DNA from: a virus | IMG/VR virus record: IMGVR_UViG_3300020452_000401 | Span: 1-22,261 of that record | Length of the DNA: 22,261 nucleotides | Reading direction: 5' to 3' (one strand) | Part shown: one piece after another, positions 16,431 to 22,261 of the stretch | Numbering within the stretch: position 1 is the first letter of the stretch | Layout of the letters: every line of letters starts with the position of its first letter | Program-made: the position numbers and the translations under genes | The notes under the pieces: model-generated | The model's input: only the letters and a program-made list of their open reading frames with translations | Database searches by the model: none | Told to the model about the DNA's origin: nothing

Positions 16431-16862
16431 ATGAATTATTATTTTTTCTTAGACTTAAATAACATTATCGACCAAGTTGTTTGTAATGATGATACCGAGG
16501 ATTTAACAAGCCAATATTCGCAACTGCGAAATCAACGCTGTATTAAGCGATCAAACGCAGAAAACTTGCCTGGAATTGGTTATACCTATATGGATGACTT
16601 AGAGGCATTTGTAGAACCTCAACCATTCCCAAGCTGGACATTAAATGTAGAGACTAAAGAATGGCAAGCCCCAGCAGTTAAGCCCGATGACGGTAATAAT
16701 TATGTGTGGGATGAAAGCAGTACATCGTGGCAATTGCAACCAACTTTTAACTTATCAAAAGCTGATGCTGACCTTATAGCGTCTGTTTCCAGCCTAGAGG
16801 AGTTTGAAGCTATTAAAGATCAACTCTCAGAAGAAGGCCTTGCTCAGCTAGGTCTCAATTAA
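16431..16862 (+). CDS. Small Trp-rich fibre-associated protein, putative assembly factor
   Basis: 143 aa, acidic. The middle has GIGYTYMDDLEAFVEPQPFP-SWTLNVETKEWQAP, then NNYVWDESSTSWQ. The order 'GxxY...PQP[FY]PSW-L...W--P...Y-WDE---W' is recurrent in cyanophage proteins next to tail fibre genes, and resembles tail fibre assembly or chaperone proteins of other phages. The C-terminal 35 residues are a charged helix. It follows the adhesin-like gene by 7 nt. I infer a role in fibre folding or attachment; the exact activity is unknown. Confidence 0.6.
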   Translation: MNYYFFLDLNNIIDQVVCNDDTEDLTSQYSQLRNQRCIKRSNAENLPGIGYTYMDDLEAFVEPQPFPSWTLNVETKEWQAPAVKPDDGNNYVWDESSTSWQLQPTFNLSKADADLIASVSSLEEFEAIKDQLSEEGLAQLGLN

Positions 16863-16878
16863 TTTCTTTTTAAATATT

Positions 16879-17040
16879 ATGATTACACTTATCCGTCCAG
16901 TTCTGTTCTCTTTTATCCAATCTCCAAAGGTCAAACGACTAATTGTTGACCTGCTGAGGAAGTTGGCTTCTACAACAGACAACACAGTAGATGATCAAGC
17001 TGTCGATTTTATCGAACGTGGTCTATTTAGTGCAGAGTAA
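16879..17040 (+). CDS. 53-aa conserved-looking small protein
   Basis: The ATG at 16879 gives MITLIRPVLFSFIQSPKVKR, a short hydrophobic amphipathic start, then LIVDLLRKLASTTDNTVDDQ and AVDFIERGLFSAE. I recall similar short proteins with the 'TDN-x-x-DD-x-A-V' core in marine cyanophages and other phages, but no function is known to me. The hydrophobic part (residues 2-13) is too short for a confident membrane span. It ends in a TAATG overlap with the next gene, supporting it as a real gene that opens the small membrane-protein cassette. Confidence 0.7.
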   Translation: MITLIRPVLFSFIQSPKVKRLIVDLLRKLASTTDNTVDDQAVDFIERGLFSAE

Positions 17041-17504
17041 TGGAGTGGGTTAACCCGCCCCAATTACCCTCTTTAAATCTACCTGAAGCGTTTGTTTTAC
17101 CTATTCCTATACTAGAGGTACCACAGGCTGATATACCCTCGTATGAGCCGCTTGTGGTGCCTCCTAACACGCTTAGGCCACCTGAAGGGATAGAGGGTAT
17201 TAACTCAGACCCTGCTCCTGAGAAGGAAGCTACTAAAACTACAACTCCTAAATCTGCTACATATACTCCACCAATTATTCCACCTGAAGCTCAGATCATA
17301 GAAGTCCCATTTACGGATATTGAAGTCCCAATGCCGACTACTACGATCATGACTACAGCAGCAACTACAGCATTTATTTCTGTAGCTGCCACCCTTGCTG
17401 GTACATCACTGTTTAAATACCTAGTGATGATTATAAAACCTATATTAAAGCAAGCATGGAACAAGATGACAAAAAAGGTGGGGTCATCAAATTCGTCGTC
17501 CTAG
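17040..17504 (+). CDS. Proline-rich protein with C-terminal membrane segment
   Basis: 154 aa. Residues 1-100 are proline-rich and extended (PPQLPSLNLPEAFVLPIPI, SYEPLVVPPNTLRPPEG, TPPIIPPEAQ), with a central Glu/Lys/Thr linker. Residues about 105-135 contain the hydrophobic stretch ATTAFISVAATLAGTSLFKYL plus VMIIKP, followed by a basic tail. This architecture is familiar to me from marine cyanophages, where the protein is of unknown function and possibly virion-associated. A long proline-rich arm tethered to a membrane could span the periplasm. Start is fixed by TAATG coupling; the 3' end overlaps the next ORF by 49 nt. Confidence 0.75.
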   Translation: MEWVNPPQLPSLNLPEAFVLPIPILEVPQADIPSYEPLVVPPNTLRPPEGIEGINSDPAPEKEATKTTTPKSATYTPPIIPPEAQIIEVPFTDIEVPMPTTTIMTTAATTAFISVAATLAGTSLFKYLVMIIKPILKQAWNKMTKKVGSSNSSS

Positions 17505-17632
17505 TCTGGTCAGCCGGACTCCTAACTGCAAGTTATGCAGGATGGATGGAAAAGATGGACCCTACATATGTCGCTTCAATTCTAAGCGGAACTCTAGCAA
17601 CCTTTTCTATATCAAGAGAAAAAAACAAATGA
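17456..17632 (+). CDS. 58-aa holin-like membrane protein
   Basis: Start ATG 17456 inside the preceding gene; stop TGA 17630-17632 overlaps the next ATG. The sequence has a charged N-terminus (MEQDDKKGG), a clear membrane segment VIKFVVLVWSAGLLTASYAGW (residues about 10-30), a short charged turn (MEKMD), a second weaker hydrophobic stretch YVASILSGTLATF and a basic tail. Size, two possible membrane segments and charged ends fit small class II-type holins. T7 also has its holin (gp17.5) right after the tail fibre region. No sequence identity to a known holin is claimed; it could be another small membrane protein. Confidence 0.65.
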   Translation: MEQDDKKGGVIKFVVLVWSAGLLTASYAGWMEKMDPTYVASILSGTLATFSISREKNK

Positions 17633-17976
17633 AGAAATTACTTTTACTTCTTTTAATTGCGGCTCCAGTATCTGCTCAGGTTACACCTAATTTTACGCAA
17701 GGTTCAATGCAGTCAACAACAACTACCACCATTGATATTGACCGCACCATTGCTACCAATGTTTATGGTGGTGATTATTCATCATGGTCAGGTACAAACA
17801 TAACGCCGAGCGCAGACATAGCTGGAAGCTCAACAACATTTTCAGTACATACGGCTGGCGAAGCCTTTCAACTAGAAGTTGTGACAAGGGCAGCCGGAAA
17901 AATCGAAGACAGTCTAGTAACAGAAACAGTCCAGCAAAATACTGTTACTACTTCCTTATCGGTCTTCTCACAGTAA
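17629..17976 (+). CDS. Secreted 115-aa protein with Sec signal peptide
   Basis: ATG 17629 overlaps the previous stop (ATGA). The N-terminus MKKLLLLLLIAAPVSAQ is a textbook Sec signal peptide: two Lys, a Leu-rich core and a V-S-A cleavage site before Gln17. The mature part (about 98 aa) is Thr/Ser/Val-rich and probably beta-stranded, with 'HTAGEAFQLEVVTRAAGKIEDS' and a Thr-rich end TTSLSVFSQ. I recall the same pattern in cyanophage proteins of unknown role. A phage protein exported to the periplasm or outer membrane late in infection could act in lysis, envelope modification or superinfection exclusion. The frame is open upstream, but the signal peptide and ATGA coupling decide the start. Confidence 0.75.
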   Translation: MKKLLLLLLIAAPVSAQVTPNFTQGSMQSTTTTTIDIDRTIATNVYGGDYSSWSGTNITPSADIAGSSTTFSVHTAGEAFQLEVVTRAAGKIEDSLVTETVQQNTVTTSLSVFSQ

Positions 17977-18428
17977 ACCCCGTATTTGCTAATGAAGAAC
18001 CAACAGTACAAAATTCATCTAACCCCGTAGCAGCAGCTACAGGTAATGTTACTAATCAGGCGGTGCAGTTCCAGAACAATGGTGCACCATCTAGACAATA
18101 CTTTGCAGCTAACAGTAGTTGTAATGGATCGACCATGCAATTCTCGCCCTTTTATATGGGCAACGATACTATTCCTAACGACAGTAGTGGGTATGTACGA
18201 AGTAATAACTTTGGCTTACAACTAAATTTCTCCGTACCACTAGATGGTGGCATGATAGAAACCTGCAAAAGTATCGCCAGAAAACACGAAGACAAAATGC
18301 GTCTTGACTATGAATTAGTCAGGGCAATTAAGTGTACAGAAATTATGAAGTCTGGGTTTACTTTTAGACCTGGCAGTCGTGTTGAAGTCTTATGTCACGA
18401 CATTGTACCAATCGTATCTCTTGAATAA
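17784..18428 (+). CDS. Secreted Cys-containing protein with no start codon near its signal peptide
   Basis: The frame is open from ATG 17784, inside the previous gene in the -1 frame. Residues about 52-69 look like a signal peptide (YCYYFLIGLLTVNPVFA before NEEP), yet no ATG, GTG, TTG or CTG lies in frame between 17787 and that point, so the expected short N-terminus has no start. The mature part (about 145 aa) has QFNNGAPSRQYF-like and 'NGSTMQFSPFYMGND' segments, 'FGLQLNFSVPLDGGMIETCK', and 'RLDYELVRAIKCTEIMKSGF', with four Cys (CNGS, ETCK, IKCT, VLCH) that could form disulphides in the periplasm. This conserved part is familiar from cyanophages, function unknown. Translation may start at 17784, use a rare start, or need a -1 shift from the previous gene; a sequence error is also possible. 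Confidence 0.65.
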   Translation: MVRYKHNAERRHSWKLNNIFSTYGWRSLSTRSCDKGSRKNRRQSSNRNSPAKYCYYFLIGLLTVNPVFANEEPTVQNSSNPVAAATGNVTNQAVQFQNNGAPSRQYFAANSSCNGSTMQFSPFYMGNDTIPNDSSGYVRSNNFGLQLNFSVPLDGGMIETCKSIARKHEDKMRLDYELVRAIKCTEIMKSGFTFRPGSRVEVLCHDIVPIVSLE

Positions 18429-18676
18429 TGGAAGCAATAGTCGCTGCTGTCATTGCAATAGTCGCTGGCGGCGCAACTCTAAATAACAGATTACACAACC
18501 GAATAGATAATGTACATGATCGCATTAGTGGTCTTGACAGACGTATCGACGCTATTGAACTTAGCGTGGCTCAAGACTATGTATCTAAGGCTGACTTATC
18601 AACAATGGTTCAGCGTATGGAAGATCATATGGTGCGTATTGAAAACAAACTAGATCAAATTGTCCTTAGAAATTAG
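18428..18676 (+). CDS. Membrane-anchored coiled-coil protein, spanin- or XhlA-like
   Basis: 82 aa starting in a TAATG overlap. Residues 3-19 (AIVAAVIAIVAGGATL) form an N-terminal membrane anchor, followed by a charged heptad-patterned helix (RLHNRIDNVHDRISGLDRRI and onward) to the C-terminus (MEDHMVRIENKLDQIVL). One N-terminal membrane segment plus a coiled coil is the layout of inner-membrane spanins and of XhlA-type holin helpers; T7's Rz homologue (gp18.5) lies between gp18 and gp19, near this place. Assigned by architecture and context only. A structural or tail-associated coiled coil is the alternative. Confidence 0.65.
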   Translation: MEAIVAAVIAIVAGGATLNNRLHNRIDNVHDRISGLDRRIDAIELSVAQDYVSKADLSTMVQRMEDHMVRIENKLDQIVLRN

Positions 18677-18682
18677 TTTATT

Positions 18683-18832
18683 ATGGCTTACAAAAAAAAA
18701 ACTCCAAGGGGAGATGCTACTCCTATTAAGAAAATGAATGGTGAATATCAGCCATACCCTTATGGGCCAACACAGAAACTAAAACAGGCAAACAAACATC
18801 TTCCAGGTCAACGTAAAGGATACAACTGCTAA
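18683..18832 (+). CDS. 49-aa basic hypothetical protein
   Basis: The ATG at 18683 follows the previous stop by 6 nt and opens a 49-residue protein rich in Lys, Pro, Tyr and Gln (MAYKKKTPRG ... EYQPYPYGPTQKL ... PGQRKGYNC). No domain recognised. Codons 4-6 are encoded within a run of ten A residues (18692-18701), which could be slippery for the polymerase or ribosome. It ends 4 nt before the next ATG, so it fits the operon. Net charge is strongly positive, suggesting nucleic-acid or anionic-surface binding. Confidence 0.65.
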   Translation: MAYKKKTPRGDATPIKKMNGEYQPYPYGPTQKLKQANKHLPGQRKGYNC

Positions 18833-18836
18833 AACT

Positions 18837-19022
18837 ATGACTTACAAAATTGTCGATCTTCGTACTAATCAAGTACTTGGTACTTATCCGTCAGCTGCTG
18901 AAGCAGCAAAAGCTGAAACACGGTTGATGCATGAACCCAACGAAACACGATATGCAATCGAAGCACCCGTAGTTAAGAAAACCAAAGCTAAGAAAGCCAG
19001 TGTCAAAAAAGAAAGCGACTGA
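18837..19022 (+). CDS. 61-aa hypothetical protein with Lys-rich tail
   Basis: ATG 18837 to TGA 19022. Residues 1-45 are a compact alpha/beta-like sequence (MTYKIVDLRTNQVLGTYPSA, then an Ala-rich helix EAAKAETRL and RYAIEAP); residues 46-61 are a Lys/Ala tail (KKTKAKKASVKKESD). No known family recognised. The last 23 nt overlap the small terminase gene, so the two are probably translationally coupled, and the Lys-rich tail shares its DNA with the Lys-rich start of the terminase subunit. A DNA-binding accessory is possible but not shown. Confidence 0.7.
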   Translation: MTYKIVDLRTNQVLGTYPSAAEAAKAETRLMHEPNETRYAIEAPVVKKTKAKKASVKKESD

Positions 19023-19245
19023 AGATCAATTTCATGAGCTGCATAACTTAGTCACTAAAGAATTCCTTGCCCGTATTAAATCAGGTGAGGCAACTACACA
19101 AGATCTAAAGGCAGCTTGTGATTGGCTTAAAACGAATGACATTAGTGGGGTTTCATACGACGGTAACCCTCTATCAAAATTGGCCAGCGTTATGCCAATA
19201 GTAGATCCCGAACTTGTACAGAGCAGACTTTATGGCCGCAAGTAG
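19000..19245 (+). CDS. Terminase small subunit (T7 gp18-like)
   Basis: 81 aa (T7 gp18: 89). The GTG at 19000 begins MSKKKATEDQFHELHNLVTK; the next part, EFLARIKSGEATTQDLKAAC-DWLKTNDISGV, is a two-helix segment with the 'SGEAT-x-x-D-L-x-x-A-x-x-x-L-K' pattern common in podovirus small terminases, followed by PLSKLASVMPIVDPELVQ. It recognises phage DNA and regulates the large subunit during packaging. It overlaps the previous gene by 23 nt and the next by 14 nt. Four genes separate it from the large subunit. Assignment rests on size, place and this motif; an early ATG is not available. Confidence 0.75.
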   Translation: MSKKKATEDQFHELHNLVTKEFLARIKSGEATTQDLKAACDWLKTNDISGVSYDGNPLSKLASVMPIVDPELVQSRLYGRK

Positions 19246-19501
19246 ACACAGATTTAGTGGCCCTACATATGCTAACGGTAACCACAAGTCACAACAAAAA
19301 GCTTTTAATAAAACTAAAAAGGGTAAAAGAATAATCATCGCAGCGAATGCGGCTAATCGTGCAAAAAAGACTTACGGAAATGGTGATGGACTAGATGTCG
19401 CTCACAAAAAAGGTAAAGAAGGTAGCAAATTAGCTAAAGATGTTACCTTAAAAAAACCTAAAAATAACCGTAATAGTCGTCTAAAAATTCGCAAAGCATG
19501 A
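19232..19501 (+). CDS. Very basic 89-aa protein, possible degenerate HNH domain
   Basis: ATG 19232, overlapping the small terminase end by 14 nt. It is rich in Lys and Asn. Residues 50-81 read NGDGLDVAHKKGKEGSKLAK followed by DVTLKKPKNNRN. This parallels small phage HNH proteins with 'GDGK-x-x-D-H-K-x-P-L-x-x-G-G...NL...NR', keeping Asp55, His58 and the Asn/Arg end, but the usual D-H pair is A-H and the Gly-Gly is missing. It may be an inactive or diverged HNH protein, or simply a DNA-binding protein. Its stop overlaps the start of a clear HNH gene (ATGA), suggesting the two are made together. Role in packaging is inference. Confidence 0.6.
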   Translation: MAASRHRFSGPTYANGNHKSQQKAFNKTKKGKRIIIAANAANRAKKTYGNGDGLDVAHKKGKEGSKLAKDVTLKKPKNNRNSRLKIRKA

Positions 19502-19827
19502 CCCCCTTACTTCCAACTCCTGAACATTACCTTTACAACCTAATAACCATGACATCCTCTGAAGCCAAGCGCCTTTGGAGGCGCAGTATTAAAGAACACT
19601 TTGGCTGCACATGCGTTTATTGCGGAGAGACTTATGAACTACACGAACTTACTCTGGACCATGTACATCCCCGTTCTCTTGGGGGTGAAGATGTCAATAC
19701 GAATGTCGTCCCGGCATGTACCAGATGTAATCAGGACAAAGGAAGTCACCATTGGCGCTCTTGGATGAGAGAGCGTTTCGGACAAAATCTACTTAGAGAA
19801 TCACTAATCCTTTCACATATTAAATAA
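19498..19827 (+). CDS. HNH endonuclease (McrA-type, zinc ribbon)
   Basis: 109 aa from the ATGA-coupled ATG 19498; ATG 19549 would give 92 aa with the whole domain. All key HNH features are present: Cys39-x-x-Cys42 (CVYC), LTLDHVHPRSLGG with Asp54-His55 and His57, Asn69 in 'NTNVVPAC', then Cys74-x-x-Cys77 (CTRC) and Asn78. The four Cys bind structural zinc; the DH...N residues hold the catalytic metal for nicking or cutting DNA. It lies between the terminase subunits. In several HK97-type phages an HNH protein beside the terminase is needed for packaging cleavage; it might do so here, or be a free-standing homing endonuclease. T7 itself has no such gene. Confidence 0.9.
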   Translation: MTPLLPTPEHYLYNLITMTSSEAKRLWRRSIKEHFGCTCVYCGETYELHELTLDHVHPRSLGGEDVNTNVVPACTRCNQDKGSHHWRSWMRERFGQNLLRESLILSHIK

Positions 19828-19829
19828 CT

Positions 19830-20822
19830 ATGGCTAAAATTAAACCGGGCACAAAACATCCGACTAGACCGGGGATGGTAATGGGTATAAATGGTCGTTA
19901 TGTATCTACAAGTACATACAAAAATCAAAAGAAAACTGCAGCAAGGGAAACAAAATCTTCAACTAACAAAACAACCTCTAAATCTACACCTAGAACTCCA
20001 ACTAAAACTACTAAGGCGTTACCTTCAGCAGGTGATACCTCAGCAACCAAAGACACCAAACGTTATTTTCCTAAAGGCGAGGTATCTTCTACACGTGCAC
20101 AGGCTGCTGCTAGACAAGCTCGTGCCGCACAAGGAACTACAGGTGGCACTCGTACTGGACAACCTGCAGGTAGTGCTAACCGTAAATTTGGAGCTAGAAG
20201 AGTTGCTGCTTCAACAAATCGCGCTGTCCGCGAAACTGCTTTAAGAAATGCCGGTCGTACTGGATTAAGAATACTTGGTAAAGCCGGTCAACTTCTCAGT
20301 GGAGATGGTTCTGGTCAATTAGCTATGGGCGCTGTAACTGCAAGTAATTTAATTGATGCAGCACGTGGTAGCACTGCTAAACAGCGTAATGCTACCAAGA
20401 AACGTAAAGCAACTGGTACAAAATATCAGAATGCAATTACTGCAACTCAGCATCAATCTGCCATAAATAAAACCAAAAAGCAGGCAGAATCTAGAAAAGC
20501 TGCAGCGGCAGCCGCATCTGATAAAAAAACTAAACCATCAGCTACGTCAAAAGCTAAACCATCAGCTACGTCAAAAGCTAAACCATCAGCTACGTCAAAA
20601 GCTAAACCATCAGCTACGTCAAAAGCTAAACCAGACAATCGTTCAACTCTTACTAAAGAAATTGATGGTCTGACTACATTCATTGCTACTCACAAGGGTA
20701 AGCCAGGGATGAAACGTGCCCTTGATCAGGCTGCAAAACGACTCGCTGAAAAGAAAAAGAAAAGAGGTAGCCGTTCTGGACTTATGAGCGGAAACGTTAA
20801 ATCTAATAGCACCACTGGTTGA
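19830..20822 (+). CDS. Histone H1-like, Lys/Ala/Thr-rich repeat protein
   Basis: 330 aa, strongly basic. Residues 1-35 (KIKPGTKHPTRPGMVMGING-RYVSTSTYK) look like a short folded head, the only part with ordinary composition. Residues 40-230 are Arg/Lys/Ala/Thr-rich with one hydrophobic patch (TGLRILGKAGQLLSGDGSGQLAMG, about 145-168). Residues 235-266 are four perfect copies of KPSATSKA. A charged helix (KRALDQAAKRLAEKKKKRG) follows. Composition and AKP-type repeats resemble the tails of histone H1 and bacterial H1-like proteins, which bind and condense DNA. Placed directly before the large terminase, it might help DNA compaction or packaging; this is inference. It could also be an internal head protein. 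Confidence 0.7.
   Translation: MAKIKPGTKHPTRPGMVMGINGRYVSTSTYKNQKKTAARETKSSTNKTTSKSTPRTPTKTTKALPSAGDTSATKDTKRYFPKGEVSSTRAQAAARQARAAQGTTGGTRTGQPAGSANRKFGARRVAASTNRAVRETALRNAGRTGLRILGKAGQLLSGDGSGQLAMGAVTASNLIDAARGSTAKQRNATKKRKATGTKYQNAITATQHQSAINKTKKQAESRKAAAAAASDKKTKPSATSKAKPSATSKAKPSATSKAKPSATSKAKPDNRSTLTKEIDGLTTFIATHKGKPGMKRALDQAAKRLAEKKKKRGSRSGLMSGNVKSNSTTG
20532..20633 (+). repeat. Perfect 24-nt tandem repeat, four copies plus a partial
   Basis: Units start at 20532, 20556, 20580 and 20604 and are identical at every base; a 6-nt start of a fifth unit (AAACCA) follows at 20628. Each encodes KPSATSKA in frame. Complete identity, including third codon positions, points to very recent expansion by slippage or unequal recombination, so copy number is probably variable between relatives. 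Confidence 0.97.
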
Positions 20823-20840
20823 TTTTCTAGTTAATAACTC

Positions 20841-22261
20841 ATGACAAACGTCTTAGAGGCGTTACAGAGTGATTTCAAGCTTTTCCTACAAGCATTGTGG
20901 GATCAGCTTGATCTACCTTCGCCTACACGCGCTCAATACTCTATTGCTGACTATATCCAACACGGTCCTAAACGTCTCCAGATACAAGCCTTTCGTGGTG
21001 TAGGTAAGTCTTGGATTACAGGTGCCTTCGTGTTGTGGACATTATTTAATGATCCAGAAAAGAAGATCATGATTATCTCTGCCTCCAAAGAGCGTGCAGA
21101 CAACATGTCTATCTTCCTACAAAAACTAATTATAGAAACACCATGGTTAAATCACTTACAGCCCAAATCAGACGACTCAAGGTGGTCGCGAATCAGCTTC
21201 GATGTCAACTGTTCCCCCCACCAAGCACCTTCAGTCAAGTCTGTCGGGATTACTGGCCAACTAACCGGCTCCCGCGCTGACCTGATGATCCTGGACGACA
21301 TTGAGGTTCCTGGTAACTCAATGACGGAGATGATGAGGGAGAAGCTTCTACAACTTTGTACTGAGGCTGAGTCTATCCTTACCCCTAAAGATGACTCCCG
21401 AATCATGTACTTAGGTACTCCCCAAACTACCTTTACTATCTATCGCAAGCTTGCTGAACGTAACTACAGACCCTTTGTCTGGCCAGCACGTGTACCACGC
21501 AAACTATCTAACTATGAAGGGTTAATTGCTCCTCAACTACAAGAAGATATAGATAATGGTTTCCAGGCTTGGGATGTAACTGACCCTGATCGCTTTACAG
21601 ATGAAGACCTTATTGAACGTGAAGCAGCAATGGGCAGAAGCAACTTCATGCTTCAGTTCATGCTCGATACCAGCCTTAGTGATGCTGAAAAGTTTCCACT
21701 TAAAATGGCTGACCTTATCGTTACTAGCGTTAATCCCCTTACTGCTCCAGACAACATCATCTGGTGCTCAGACAAACAAAATATTATCAAAGAACTCCCA
21801 ACAGTTGGCTTACCTGGAGATTATTTCTACGCTCCAATGCAGTTACAAGGAAATTGGGACACTTACCAAGAAACAGTCTGTTCGGTTGACCCGTCGGGCC
21901 GTGGCACGGATGAAACAGCTGCAGCTTATATCTCCCAACGCAACGGTTTCTTGTACTTGCACCAAATGCGAGCTTACAGAGATGGGTACAGTGACGATAC
22001 ACTCCTTGACATTCTAAAAGGTTGTCGTAAGTTTAACGTTACTAAACTCGTAGTAGAAACTAACTTCGGTGACGGTATCATCGCTGAGCTATTTAAAAAA
22101 CACTTAGCCCAAACTAAACAACCAATAGACGTAGAAGAAATACGTGCCAATGTCCGTAAAGAAGATCGAATCATTGACACCTTAGAACCCATCATGAACC
22201 AACACCGCTTGGTTGTAGACAAGTCAGTCATTGACTGGGACTACAAATCTAACCAAGACGA
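20841..22261 (+). CDS. Terminase large subunit (T7 gp19-like), partial
   Basis: At least 473 aa, open at the right edge (T7 gp19: 586). This is the DNA packaging motor and headful or concatemer-cutting nuclease. The ATPase domain has Walker A in AFRGVGKSW (Gly53-x-Gly55-Lys56-Ser57), the segment KKIMIISASKERADNMSIF, and Walker B LMILDDIE (Asp152-Asp153-x-Glu155), preceded by SVGITGQLTGSRAD; 'IMYLGTPQT' is the coupling motif. The RNase H-like nuclease domain begins with CSVDPSGRGTDETA (Asp350 as first metal ligand) and continues with LVVETNFGDGIIAELF. The ATG is 18 nt after the preceding stop. Only the end of the nuclease domain and the C-terminal tail are missing. Confidence 0.96.
   Translation, partial: MTNVLEALQSDFKLFLQALWDQLDLPSPTRAQYSIADYIQHGPKRLQIQAFRGVGKSWITGAFVLWTLFNDPEKKIMIISASKERADNMSIFLQKLIIETPWLNHLQPKSDDSRWSRISFDVNCSPHQAPSVKSVGITGQLTGSRADLMILDDIEVPGNSMTEMMREKLLQLCTEAESILTPKDDSRIMYLGTPQTTFTIYRKLAERNYRPFVWPARVPRKLSNYEGLIAPQLQEDIDNGFQAWDVTDPDRFTDEDLIEREAAMGRSNFMLQFMLDTSLSDAEKFPLKMADLIVTSVNPLTAPDNIIWCSDKQNIIKELPTVGLPGDYFYAPMQLQGNWDTYQETVCSVDPSGRGTDETAAAYISQRNGFLYLHQMRAYRDGYSDDTLLDILKGCRKFNVTKLVVETNFGDGIIAELFKKHLAQTKQPIDVEEIRANVRKEDRIIDTLEPIMNQHRLVVDKSVIDWDYKSNQD

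Noticed and set aside
20532-20633. Possible CRISPR-like array
   Set aside because: The four units are contiguous with no spacers and lie in frame inside a coding gene; it is a simple tandem repeat.
20453-20683. Minus-strand open frame with repeated GLAFDVAD units
   Set aside because: It is the antisense shadow of the KPSATSKA tandem repeat; a repeat of 24 nt keeps any open frame open, and there is no promoter or ribosome site.
21601-22017. Second + frame open reading frame inside the terminase gene
   Set aside because: It lies wholly within the conserved terminase nuclease region in another frame and has no recognisable domain or start signal.

Overview
The window is a contiguous block of late (virion morphogenesis and DNA packaging) genes from a T7-like podovirus, almost certainly a marine cyanophage of Prochlorococcus or Synechococcus. 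Every gene lies on the + strand, most are packed with 1-20 nt overlaps (TAATG or ATGA junctions), and the structural genes follow T7 order: major capsid (gp10), tail tubes A and B (gp11, gp12), gp13-like, internal core proteins gp14, gp15 and gp16, tail fibre gp17, then small (gp18) and large (gp19) terminase. The cyanophage assignment rests on a candidate glutamine-II ('downstream-peptide') riboswitch, a YRGVAY micro-ORF of DUF4278 type, and a set of small genes after the tail fibre that I recognise from memory as typical of marine cyanophages. No psbA, hli, talC, integrase, tRNA or CRISPR is present.

Layout. 1-618: the end of an unknown gene, a 70-aa membrane protein, the riboswitch and its 33-aa ORF, then a 157-nt untranslated leader holding four palindromic or hairpin structures. 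619-1775: major capsid gene closed by a textbook rho-independent terminator, the same position as the T7 late terminator. 1782-12949: tail tube and internal virion genes; the lytic transglycosylase domain sits at the C-terminus of the gp15-like protein and not at the N-terminus of gp16 as in T7. 12949-16862: host-recognition module (T7-type tail fibre, a poly-glycine adhesin-like protein, and a small Trp-rich protein). 16879-18676: a cassette of small membrane or secreted proteins, including holin-like and spanin-like candidates and two overlapping proteins with signal peptides. 18683-20822: small basic proteins, the small terminase, two HNH or HNH-like proteins, and a histone-H1-like protein with a perfect 24-nt tandem repeat. 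20841-22261: large terminase, cut by the window edge.

How they work together: gp10 builds the shell; gp11/gp12 and gp17 form the tail and fibres; gp14-gp16 form the ejectosome, with the SLT domain opening peptidoglycan; gp18/gp19 package DNA, possibly helped by HNH proteins; the small membrane genes are candidates for lysis or envelope functions. The most notable points are the glutamine-II riboswitch beside the capsid gene, the structured capsid leader, the relocated SLT domain, the secreted protein with no start codon near its signal peptide, and the HNH/basic-protein insertion between the terminase subunits.
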